A stretch of DNA of 64,000 nt from NCBI GenBank assembly GCA_963735055.1, contig CAVTJN010000017.1, positions 186,001-250,000 of the forward strand. The letters are read 5' to 3'. Shown piece after piece: positions 54,713-62,469 of this stretch (position 1 is the first letter of the stretch; each line of letters begins with the position of its first letter). A program made the translations under genes and the position numbers. The stretch comes from JBBITI01 sp963735055. Lineage in GTDB: Bacteria; Chloroflexota; Dehalococcoidia; Dehalococcoidales; UBA2162. The notes under the pieces are model-generated. The model worked only from the letters and a program-made list of their open reading frames with translations, had not been told where the DNA came from and ran no database searches.

Positions 54713-55598
54713 CTATCGGTCCTGGTTCGTGACACGGATGATCAGGACCGGGGCGGTGGTGCCGTTAACGATCTTGTGGGACACTTCGCCGAAACTCCAG
54801 CTACCGGTCTGGGATTGACCGCGACTGCTGATAATGATCAGGCTGACATCGTTCTCGGTGGCGTACTTGATGATCTCGGTCGCCGCCGGCCCGGTTCGCA
54901 CTTCCGCCACCGCTTGGGCGGGCGCGAACCCCGCTTTGACCGTGTCCAGATACTCGCCGGCCTCACGGCGCAGTCGTTCGATTTGCATGAGGGGTAGTCC
55001 GATGGAATTCATGCCGCCGAGGGTGACCACGTCGTAGGACTGCGGGAACGGCGCTCAGCAGCGTGACCCGCGAATGCAGGCGGACCGCCATCTCCTTGGC
55101 ATAGGGCAGGACGGCCTCGGCGGTGGTCGAACCGTCGAGGGCCACCAGCATGCTGGCGGCCAGGGGCGTGTTGCTTGGCGCCGTTGTCCGGGCGCGGACA
55201 AAGAGGACGGGACGGCTCTCGGTGGAGAGTATGCGGGCGGCGGTGCTGCCCATCGGCCAGGACATTATGCCGGAACGGCCGTGTGAGACCAGGATGATGA
55301 GCCGGATGTCGTTTTCTTCGGTGTACTGCAACAGCTCTTGCGCCGGGTCGCCTGCCAGTACCACCGTCAGGACGTTGGCGGTGACCAGGGGTTTCCGCTG
55401 CTTGATCTCGTTCTTCAGCCAGTCGGCCTGATGATCGAGGTAGCCCTGGCGCAAGCCCGTGTCTTCCGTGGTTGTGGTTTCGGTTACGCTGACCAGGTGG
55501 ACCTGCGACCCGAACCCCGCCGCAATATCGGCGGCCCAGGGGAGGGCGGTTTCTCCGTACTGGGAACCGTCAAGCGGTACCACGATCGTCTCGAACAC
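54713..55598 (-). CDS. Tandem universal stress protein, one frameshift
   Basis: About 294 residues with two UspA domains. Domain 1: TIVVPLDGSQYGETALPWAA and VSHGRSGIMSWPMGSTA (ATP-site loop). Domain 2: SMLVALDGSTTAEAVLPYAK, then, after a +1 shift near 55040, VVTLGGMNSIGLPLM and ISSRGQSQTGSWSFGEVSHK. GTG start at 55598 with GGAGGTGC upstream. It lies 15 bases before the transporter gene start-side neighbour on the same strand, suggesting co-transcription. Confidence 0.8.
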
Positions 55599-55612
55599 GC
55601 TGCACCTCCCGT

Positions 55613-56971
55613 CTAACCGTATCTCAGCGCCAGGTATATCCAGCACAAACCGACCACCAGGACGGTGGCCGGCGCCGCATATTTGAGGTATCGGCCCCAG
55701 CCTATGTGATAGCCCTCACGCCCGGCGATGGCGGTGCTGACCACGTTGGCTGAGGCGCCGATCGGCGTGGCATTGCCGCCGATATCGGTCCCCAGGGCCA
55801 GGGACCAGGCCAGCGGCGGCAGCGGTATGCCGGTGCTTCGTGATATCCCCGTTATCACCGGTACCATGGTGGCCGCGAACGGGATGTTGTCCACGATCGC
55901 CGAAGCGGCGGCGGACAACCAGAGTATTATCGGCATTACCGTTCCGATATTGCCCCCGGATACGCGGCCGATGTATTCGGCGAGACGCTGGAGCGTCCCG
56001 GTCTCCTCGAGGCCCCCCACCGTGATGAACAGTCCGATGAAGAACAAGAGGGTGCGCCAGTCCACCCGCCTTATGATGTGAAACGCCCGTTGCCGGGCCG
56101 CGGCGAGGGTTAGCACGGCGGCGATCACGCCGATCAACGCAATCGAGAGGCCGGTGGCGGCGTGGCTGATCAGCAGGATGACCGCGATCATGAAGATGGC
56201 TACATTGATCCTGAACAGGGTTGGGTTGGTGATGGCTGCGCCGGGCTGGGGATAAGGTCCGGTGGCCGCCGGGACTCCGGCGCGGGGGCCCAGCGACTTC
56301 CGGAAGGCCAGGTAGAAGTAAACGACGGCCACCAGCAGCCCGATGCCCGCGACGGGGCCGGTGTTGACCAGGAAATCGTGGAACGTGAAGCCCAGCGAGC
56401 TACCGATAATGATGTTCGGGGGGTCGCCCGACATGGTGGCGGCGCCGCCGGTATTTGCGGCAAAGACCATGCCGATGATCATCGGGACCGGGTCGATCTT
56501 GAGCAGGCGGGCCAGTTCAATACCGATCGCCGTCATGAATAACATTACCGTGATGCTGTCGATGAACATGGCGAGCAGGCCGGAGACCAGCATGAAGCTG
56601 ATGAAAATCGGTATCGGACGGTACCTGACCAGTTTGGCCACCGACAGGCACAGCCAGTCGAAGAAACCGACCTCGCCCATGCTCTCCACCATGGCCATCA
56701 TGCCGCCGATGAAGACGATCGTCTGCCAGTTCACGCCGTGGGTCTCGATGTGCTCCTGCCCGGGTACCCAGAAGCTGAGTCGCGTGACCTGGCCCAGATT
56801 GAGGACATTAGCCACCGCCCCGGGTTCCCGCATGACGACCAGAAAGACTACCCCCAGCGTCAGCCCCGCCGCTATGAGAGCGGGGATGTAGCGGTGCATC
56901 TTGCCGATGATGATGGCGGCGAACAGGAGAACAAAAATGGCCAGGGCGAGGATCTGACTTAAGTCCAGCAT
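55613..56971 (-). CDS. ArsB/NhaD-like (SLC13/citrate family) membrane transporter
   Basis: 452 residues, about eleven helices. NWQTIVFIGGMMAMVESM, then FIDSITVMLFMTAIGIELAR, FAANTGGAATMSGDPPNIII and, near the C-terminus, VDNIPFAATMVPV with LGTDIGGNATPIGASANVV. The duplicated N-x-x-x-x-GDPxN/GGNATPxG loops are typical of the ion transporter superfamily including NhaD and ArsB. Sodium/proton exchange or anion export cannot be told apart. It precedes the tandem Usp gene in transcription. Confidence 0.88.
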   Translation of the reverse strand: MLDLSQILALAIFVLLFAAIIIGKMHRYIPALIAAGLTLGVVFLVVMREPGAVANVLNLGQVTRLSFWVPGQEHIETHGVNWQTIVFIGGMMAMVESMGEVGFFDWLCLSVAKLVRYRPIPIFISFMLVSGLLAMFIDSITVMLFMTAIGIELARLLKIDPVPMIIGMVFAANTGGAATMSGDPPNIIIGSSLGFTFHDFLVNTGPVAGIGLLVAVVYFYLAFRKSLGPRAGVPAATGPYPQPGAAITNPTLFRINVAIFMIAVILLISHAATGLSIALIGVIAAVLTLAAARQRAFHIIRRVDWRTLLFFIGLFITVGGLEETGTLQRLAEYIGRVSGGNIGTVMPIILWLSAAASAIVDNIPFAATMVPVITGISRSTGIPLPPLAWSLALGTDIGGNATPIGASANVVSTAIAGREGYHIGWGRYLKYAAPATVLVVGLCWIYLALRYG

Positions 56972-56989
56972 CGTTATTAGAGCGTAGTG

Positions 56990-56995
56990 TATAAT
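56990..56995 (+). promoter_or_regulatory. -10 box for lemA
   Basis: TATAAT preceded by GTG, 60 bases before the lemA start; no good -35 box found. Confidence 0.4.
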
Positions 56996-57054
56996 TGAAC
57001 CGGTCTGAAAGCAAATCGTACCGGGGATAACTCCGGTGTCGCTGGAGGTCGGAT

Positions 57055-57627
57055 GTGAAGAGCCGGTTGGGCTGCATTGTGGCGATTGGCGCCGTGATCC
57101 TGTTGGCGATCATCGTTGGCGCGGTACTATGGGGTACCTATAATTCGCTGGTCACGAAGTCGCAGGCCATCGACGGCCAGTGGGCCCAGGTGGAAACCCA
57201 ATACCAGCGCCGGTTCGATCTGATTCCGAACCTGGTCAATTCCGTCAAGGGGATCATGACTCAGGAACAGGCCGTCTTCGGTCAAATTGCGGACGCGCGC
57301 ACCCGGTACGCCGGCGCCCGCACCACCGACGAAAAAGCGGCGGCCGGAAGCGAAGTGGAGACGGCTCTGGGGCGTTTACTCGTGATCATGGAAAACTACC
57401 CCCAACTGCGTTCCATCGAGGCCGTGACCCAGCTCATGGATGAACTGGCCGGTACCGAAAACCGGATCAGCGTCGAACGTGGCCGCTACAACAGCCTTGT
57501 CCTGGACTACAACACCACCATTCGGAAGTTCCCCACCAACCTACTGGCCTCAACTTTCGGGTTTGATCCCAGAGAGTACTTCAAGTCCGTCAGCGGGGCC
57601 GACCAGGTCCCTGAAGTCCAGTTCTGA
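57055..57627 (+). CDS. lemA: LemA family protein
   Basis: 190 residues. One N-terminal helix (AIGAVILLAIIVGAVLWGTYN), then the family motif KSQAIDGQWAQVETQYQRRF with DLIPNLVNSVKG, and FPTNLLASTFGF near the end. GTG start with GGAGGT upstream. LemA proteins are commonly paired with TPM-domain proteins, as here; stress or envelope roles are suggested for the family. Confidence 0.92.
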   Translation: MKSRLGCIVAIGAVILLAIIVGAVLWGTYNSLVTKSQAIDGQWAQVETQYQRRFDLIPNLVNSVKGIMTQEQAVFGQIADARTRYAGARTTDEKAAAGSEVETALGRLLVIMENYPQLRSIEAVTQLMDELAGTENRISVERGRYNSLVLDYNTTIRKFPTNLLASTFGFDPREYFKSVSGADQVPEVQF

Positions 57628-58523
57628 TGCGCCGCGTCTGGTGCGGTATTGTCCTTGCCTTCCTGGTTTTTGCCTCCACCGCGGCCCTGGCCGCCGGCCA
57701 GGATTTTCCGGCGCCCCATGGCTACGTGACCGACGAAGCGCAGGCGCTCTCGCCCGGGACCGTCGCTCAGCTCGAGACCCGTCTCGCCGCCCTGGAACGG
57801 GACACCACCGCCGAGGTGGCCGTGGTCATCGCCCTGACCCTGGACGACTATCCCATCGAGCAATACGCGGTCGGCCTGTTTGAAGAGTGGGGTATCGGCA
57901 AGAAGGGCAATGACAACGGCGTCCTGTTCCTGGTGGCCTATGTCGAAAATGAGGTCCGGATCGAGGTCGGCTATGGTCTGGAATCCATTATCACCGATGG
58001 TCGCGCCGGCCGCATCCTCGACCGGGACGTCGTCCCCTATCTGCGGGATGATGACTACGACGGCGGTATGACCGCCGGCGTCGGGGCGATCGAGGATTAC
58101 ATCCGGAACGGCGTCCCCGCGCCGCCGCTGGAGGACAACCCGGTCCAGAATGTCCTCGAAGGATTTCGCGTGCCCATGTCGGTGCTGATCACCCTGGGTA
58201 TGATCACCGTCTATATGGTCGGTTTCATGGCCCGGACCCGGAGTATCTGGCTGGGTGGTATCTGGGGGGTGATACTCGGGGCGGTCCTGGGGCTGGGGTG
58301 GGGCCGGGTTCTGGCCATGGTCTTCCTGCCCATCGGCCTGGGCATCGTCGGCACCTTTCTGGACCTGCTGCTCTCGGCCAACTACCGGGGCCGGTCTTCA
58401 AGCGGACTGCCAACCGGCTGGATTCCCAGTCGGGGTGGTTTCAGCGGCGGCAGCCGTTCCCACAGCTCTGGTGGTTTCGGGGGCGGGCGGTCGGGGGGTG
58501 GCGGCGCCAGCCGCCGGTTCTAG
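57627..58523 (+). CDS. TPM domain membrane protein (YgcG-like)
   Basis: 298 residues. Signal peptide (VLAFLVFASTAALAAG), TPM domain with GYVTDEAQALSPGT, VIALTLDDYPIEQYAV, NDNGVLFLVAYVENEVRIEVGYG and DRDVVPYLRDDDYDGG. Two or three helices follow, then a Ser/Gly-rich tail ending GGGGASRRF. TPM domains of this type have been linked to phosphatase activity in plants and to photosystem or envelope maintenance. It overlaps the lemA stop by one base, so they are coupled. Confidence 0.9.
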   Translation: MRRVWCGIVLAFLVFASTAALAAGQDFPAPHGYVTDEAQALSPGTVAQLETRLAALERDTTAEVAVVIALTLDDYPIEQYAVGLFEEWGIGKKGNDNGVLFLVAYVENEVRIEVGYGLESIITDGRAGRILDRDVVPYLRDDDYDGGMTAGVGAIEDYIRNGVPAPPLEDNPVQNVLEGFRVPMSVLITLGMITVYMVGFMARTRSIWLGGIWGVILGAVLGLGWGRVLAMVFLPIGLGIVGTFLDLLLSANYRGRSSSGLPTGWIPSRGGFSGGSRSHSSGGFGGGRSGGGGASRRF

Positions 58524-58576
58524 GACCCCCCGCTCATCCTGACCCCCCCTACGGCTTCACCACCACAGCCCCTTTT

Positions 58577-58603
58577 CGTCATTCCCGGGGAGGCGGGAAT
58601 CCA
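58577..58603. repeat. REP-like intergenic repeat
   Basis: CGTCATTCCCGGGGAGGCGG followed by GAATCCA; short palindromic repeat of the CGTCATTCC...GGAATCC type. Confidence 0.6.
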
Positions 58604-58632
58604 TAACCCTTATCCGTGATCTTACCTGCCCC

Positions 58633-59646
58633 CTACGGCTTCACCACCACCTTGATGGCCTCCGGGGCCTTGATCTGCGTGTCGAATGCCTCTTTGATCT
58701 TGTCCAGCGGGAACTGGTGCGTGACCGTGGGTTTCATGTTGACCTTGCCTTCCTGCATCAGTTTGACCGCCCCGGGCAGGTCCCACTTCAGGCCGCAGCC
58801 CAGGAGGCTGATGTCGTTGCCCACGATCGCCGAAGGGCTCCAGGTAAAAGGCTTCCCGTACAGCCCGATCAAATCGATCCGGCTGCCCCGGTGCACCATC
58901 TTCAACGCCTGCTGGAACGTCGACTCAAAACCGGCCACTTCGAAAACCACGTCGGCACCCTTGCCGTTGGTCGCCGCCGCCACCACCGGGACCACGTCAT
59001 CTTTCGCGGCATCCACCACGATCGTTGCCCCACCCTGTCTGGCCAGCTTGAGGCGGCTCTCGCGGTGCCCGGCAGCGATGATCTGCTTGACCCCCAGCGA
59101 CTTGAGAATCTGCACCACCCCCAGGCCGATGATCCCCAACCCGAGGACGACCACCGATTCATCCGGCTGTGGCTTCGCCTGCTGCACCCCGTAAAGGGCC
59201 ACCGACAGCGGCTCGGCGGTGGCGCCCTCTTCGTAGCTCAGGCTGGCCGGCAGGATGGCTGCGTATTGCCCGAGCTTGACCTTTGGGACGCCCACGTATT
59301 CCGCGAAACCGCCCGGGAATCCGTAGCCCAGAAGCTGCAGTTTTGAGCACTTGATGAACTCTCCCCGCTTGCACCAGTAGCACTCCCCGCAGCCCCGGCC
59401 GCTCATGGCCACCATCCGGTCGCCGATCTTAACCCCGGCCACGTCGGGGCCGACTTCCACCACGTCGCCGGCGAATTCGTGGCCCATCGTCATTGGCTGC
59501 GTTCCGCCCCGTTGATAGCGGTGCACATCGGAACCGCAAATGCCCGCCGCCTTTACCTTCAGAATCACGCCATCGGACTCGAGGTTCGGGTAGGGGATAT
59601 CCTGGACCGTGACGCTTTCCGCCTCCAAAAACACGGCTGCTTTCAT
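58633..59646 (-). CDS. Zinc-dependent alcohol/polyol dehydrogenase (MDR family)
   Basis: 337 residues. Catalytic zinc residues in GICGSDVHRYQ and GHEFAGDVVEVG; structural zinc cysteines GRGCGECYWCKRGEFIKC. The Rossmann motif is VVVLGLGIIGLGVVQ. Substrate is probably a secondary alcohol, polyol or threonine-like compound using NAD(P). GGAGG precedes the ATG at 59646 (MKAAVFLEAE). Confidence 0.92.
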   Translation of the reverse strand: MKAAVFLEAESVTVQDIPYPNLESDGVILKVKAAGICGSDVHRYQRGGTQPMTMGHEFAGDVVEVGPDVAGVKIGDRMVAMSGRGCGECYWCKRGEFIKCSKLQLLGYGFPGGFAEYVGVPKVKLGQYAAILPASLSYEEGATAEPLSVALYGVQQAKPQPDESVVVLGLGIIGLGVVQILKSLGVKQIIAAGHRESRLKLARQGGATIVVDAAKDDVVPVVAAATNGKGADVVFEVAGFESTFQQALKMVHRGSRIDLIGLYGKPFTWSPSAIVGNDISLLGCGLKWDLPGAVKLMQEGKVNMKPTVTHQFPLDKIKEAFDTQIKAPEAIKVVVKP

Positions 59647-59786
59647 TCTTCTTTCCTCCACGAGTTATTCTGACGGCCAACACCGGATCGACGCCGACAG
59701 TATACTACCGGGACGGGCTCTGGACAAACCGCGGATCGTAGATAGTGTTGGGAAAACGTACCACGGCCGCCGTCGACAGCCCAGGG

Positions 59787-60110
59787 CTAACGGCCGCCGA
59801 CAAAGAAGACGAACAGATTCCAGTAGAGAATGCCCGTGTACAATGTGACGAATACGCTGCTGCTGATCAGTGCCACCCGGGGCCGGCTCTTTTGGATGTC
59901 CCACAGCAGAAGGCCTGCCAGCAGCGCACCGGCCGCCTTGATGGGAAGAAAGTCGCCTCCGCCGATCAACGTGCGCAGTACCGGATTGATCTCCAGTCCC
60001 AGACCGTGCCGCGTAAGGTACTGACTGATCAGGCCATCGGCTATCACCAGCAGCACCAGTAGGACCACCAGGTACTTCACGTGCTGCCTGGCCGCAATGC
60101 GTCGGCTCAT
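59787..60110 (-). CDS. DUF5658 family membrane protein
   Basis: 107 residues, three hydrophobic helices. VVLLVLLVIADGLISQYLTR, then GLGLEINPVLRTLI and the last helix VTLYTGILYWNLFVFF fit the DUF5658 pattern of D-x-x-x-T/S...E-x-NP. Its start overlaps the pdxA stop by 4 bases. Function unknown. Confidence 0.75.
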   Translation of the reverse strand: MSRRIAARQHVKYLVVLLVLLVIADGLISQYLTRHGLGLEINPVLRTLIGGGDFLPIKAAGALLAGLLLWDIQKSRPRVALISSSVFVTLYTGILYWNLFVFFVGGR

Positions 60111-61123
60111 GTTGTCAAGCCCAGCGTCCCTTTTTCGCTCAGCGCCACTGCCACTTTGATCGCCTCTTCCATGCTGTGGGCGTCGGCAATCCCTTTGCCC
60201 GCAATGTCGAACGCCGTCCCGTGGTCGACCGAGGTGCGGATGAAAGGCAGGCCGAGAGCCACGCTCACGCTCTGCTCAAAGCCGTGGACTTTGATCGGGA
60301 TGTGCCCCTGGTCGTGATACATCGCCAGGACCACGTCGAACTCACCGGCTATGGCCCGGTTGAAGATCGAATCGGCCGGGAAGGGACCGCGCGCGTCGAT
60401 ACCCATCGCCTTCGCAACTCCAACTGCCGGGATAATGCTGTCGATTTCCTCCCTTCCCATCATCCCCCCCTCCCCCCCGTGCGGGTTCAACGCCGCTACC
60501 CCGATCCGCGGCGAAGTGAAGCCCCAACCCGTGAAGGAATCGTGCGTGAGTTGCAGCCGGCTGAGCACCCGCTCGCGCGTTACCAGCCCGCAGGCTTCGA
60601 CCAGCGAATGGTGCGTGGTGAGATGCACCGCCCGCAGGCGCCCCGAAACCAGCATCGTCGCGTATCGGGTGGCGCCCGTGATGCGGGCCAGGAACTCCAG
60701 GTGCCCCACGTCCGTATAGCCGGCCAGGGCGGCCGCTTCTTTGTTGATCGGCGCCGTCACCATCGCCCTGACCTGGCCTTCCGTAGCCAGCCGGGCGGCG
60801 TAAGCGATGGACTCCATCGCCGCCCGTCCGCAGGCGGCTGAAATCCGGCCGTAGTTGATTTCCGATTCGGCCAGGTTCCCCAGATCGATCAGGTCGATCG
60901 TCCCGGCTTGGCCCGTGGCCTGGCTTGGCGCCGTGACCGGGTGCAGGACTGTCGCCCCGCCTGCCAGTGCAACTGCGCGCCTCATCGCCGGCAATGCCCC
61001 GATTACCACCGGCCGGCATAGCCGGTAGACCTCCGTTGACGTGAGTGCTTTGGCCACCACCTCCGGTCCGATACCGGCGGCGTCCCCGATGGTGATGGCA
61101 ATTATCGGTCTCGTGTCAGACAT
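60107..61123 (-). CDS. pdxA: 4-hydroxythreonine-4-phosphate dehydrogenase
   Basis: 338 residues. PIIAITIGDAAGIGPEVVAKAL at the start; VTAPINKEAAALAGY, GHLEFLARITG, and the metal/substrate region MYHDQGHIPIKVHGFEQ, with RTSVDHGTAFDIAGKG at the end. It oxidises 4-phosphohydroxythreonine in vitamin B6 synthesis using NAD and a divalent metal. No pdxJ nearby, so a related DUF-type catabolic PdxA2 role is a less likely option. Confidence 0.92.
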   Translation of the reverse strand: MSDTRPIIAITIGDAAGIGPEVVAKALTSTEVYRLCRPVVIGALPAMRRAVALAGGATVLHPVTAPSQATGQAGTIDLIDLGNLAESEINYGRISAACGRAAMESIAYAARLATEGQVRAMVTAPINKEAAALAGYTDVGHLEFLARITGATRYATMLVSGRLRAVHLTTHHSLVEACGLVTRERVLSRLQLTHDSFTGWGFTSPRIGVAALNPHGGEGGMMGREEIDSIIPAVGVAKAMGIDARGPFPADSIFNRAIAGEFDVVLAMYHDQGHIPIKVHGFEQSVSVALGLPFIRTSVDHGTAFDIAGKGIADAHSMEEAIKVAVALSEKGTLGLTT

Positions 61124-61195
61124 ATTCCTGATTTCAGCTAACAGCTAACCCCCGAAAAAGTCAAGCGCCCGATGCCTGCGTCATTGCGCCTTCGC

Positions 61196-61555
61196 CTCAT
61201 TCCCGCTGACCCCCTCGTCATTCCCCGTCATTCCCTCATCCCAGTTACGTCATTACTATGAAAATACTGGTGATACAGGCCCCAGGGTGACCTTTTGGCC
61301 GAGTTGTTCAATACGGGCTCGCAGCCCCAATGACAAACGAACTCCTGACATAAGCCGATGCTAGCCATTTTCATCCTTCGCGGTGAACATCGCAATGTTC
61401 ATGACCGATTCCCGTCGAAGATGGTCAACGCCTTGATTCACGGACCTTGTCCCGTGCCCCGACACGGGAGCGGGCCTGTCCTCAAGGCGCCCCCCCCCGG
61501 CCATTACCGTGAAGCCCGTCCCGTACTTGATACGGGAACGGGAATCCAGAACGCT
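61196..61555. repeat. Intergenic region with several REP-like and palindromic repeats
   Basis: About 480 bases between pdxA and smpB without a gene. It holds three CGTCATTCC-type copies near 61216-61255, and hairpins CCCGTGCC..GACACGGG near 61451-61468 and CCCGTCCCGTA..TACGGGAACGGG near 61515-61542, the last followed by AATCCAGAACGC. Confidence 0.6.
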
Positions 61556-61589
61556 TAGTCGTGATCGGGTACTAGCCTGCGTCGTGTGG

Positions 61590-61595
61590 TAAAAT
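61590..61595 (+). promoter_or_regulatory. Possible -10 box for a near-leaderless smpB transcript
   Basis: TAAAAT nine bases before the smpB ATG; no strong -35 seen. If used, the mRNA would have almost no leader. Confidence 0.35.
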
Positions 61596-61603
61596 AGAAG
61601 GGT

Positions 61604-62065
61604 ATGGATATCAAGGTGATTGCCCACAACCGCAAGGCTTACCATGACTACACCATGCTCGAAAGCATCGAGGCCGGCATCGCCTTGACCGGGACCGAAA
61701 TCAAGTCCATCCGTGAAGGCCGGATCAGTCTGGCCGAGGCCTATGTGCGGCCGGAGCGCAACGAGCTCTGGCTGCTTAATGCCCATATCTCCCGCTACGA
61801 CCCCGGCAGCTACATGGGCCACGATCCGGTGCGCAACCGCAAGCTGCTGCTGCATCGTAAGGAGATCGGTATTCTCACCAGCAAGGTTGCCGAGAAGGGG
61901 CTGACTCTCGTGCCCACGCGGCTCTACCTTAAAGGTGGTCATGCCAAGCTTGAGGTGTCTCTGGGGCGGGGTAAGAAACTATACGACAAGCGCGAGACCA
62001 TCACCCGGCGGGAGGCCGACCGCGAAATGGAACGGGCCGTTAAGAATCGGCGGGATCGCCGCTGA
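61604..62065 (+). CDS. smpB: SsrA-binding protein SmpB
   Basis: 153 residues. VIAHNRKAYHDYTMLESIEAG, LTGTEIKSIREGRISLAEAY, HISRYDPGSYMGHDPVRNRKLL and the C-terminal KLYDKRETITRREADREMER are the standard SmpB segments; the basic tail AVKNRRDRR enters the decoding site during trans-translation. It is 50 bases before ssrA, its RNA partner. Confidence 0.96.
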   Translation: MDIKVIAHNRKAYHDYTMLESIEAGIALTGTEIKSIREGRISLAEAYVRPERNELWLLNAHISRYDPGSYMGHDPVRNRKLLLHRKEIGILTSKVAEKGLTLVPTRLYLKGGHAKLEVSLGRGKKLYDKRETITRREADREMERAVKNRRDRR

Positions 62066-62073
62066 TTCTGATC

Positions 62074-62115
62074 GCTGACAGCTGACGGCTGATAGCTGAA
62101 CGCTGAATCCTGACT
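62074..62115. repeat. Six tandem heptamers before ssrA
   Basis: GCTGACA, GCTGACG, GCTGATA, GCTGAAC, GCTGAAT, CCTGACT in direct succession, filling the gap between the smpB stop and the tmRNA 5' end. Confidence 0.75.
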
Positions 62116-62116
62116 A

Positions 62117-62469
62117 GGGGGCGCGTGGATTCGACAGGGGAAGTAGCTACAGAATTGCAAGCTGAGGTGCCATCACCCTCGCAAAACAGGTGGCAAAAAA
62201 CAACTGCCGAAGATGCAGTTTTAGTTGCTGCCTAATTAATAGGTAGCACATCCAACCTGGCCCCACCTCGACGGGCTGGGATTGGGTGACGAAAAGTTGG
62301 GGTGCCGCCGCCCGGACGTCGATAAGGGCGGCGAAAGAAAAATCGACTGGCCTGGCCGAACTCGGTCAGCAGAGGTCAGCCGGGTAAGATCAAAGAGCTG
62401 ACTAAGCTTGTAGTAAATTCCGGGCCGCTTCTCTTGGACGGGGAGTTCGACTCTCCCCCGCCTCCACCA
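62117..62469 (+). ncRNA. ssrA: Transfer-messenger RNA
   Basis: About 353 bases. The 5' end GGGGGCG pairs with CGCCTCC before the 3' ACCA, closing the tRNA-like acceptor stem; T-arm GGGAG-TTCGACT-CTCCC is intact. The tag frame reads ...TTAEDAVLVAA then TAA at 62233-62235. The A-run at 62195-62200 has six A; in this frame the first codons are CAA AAA, whereas five A would give GCA AAA, the common Ala resume codon. It frees stalled ribosomes with SmpB. Confidence 0.95.
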
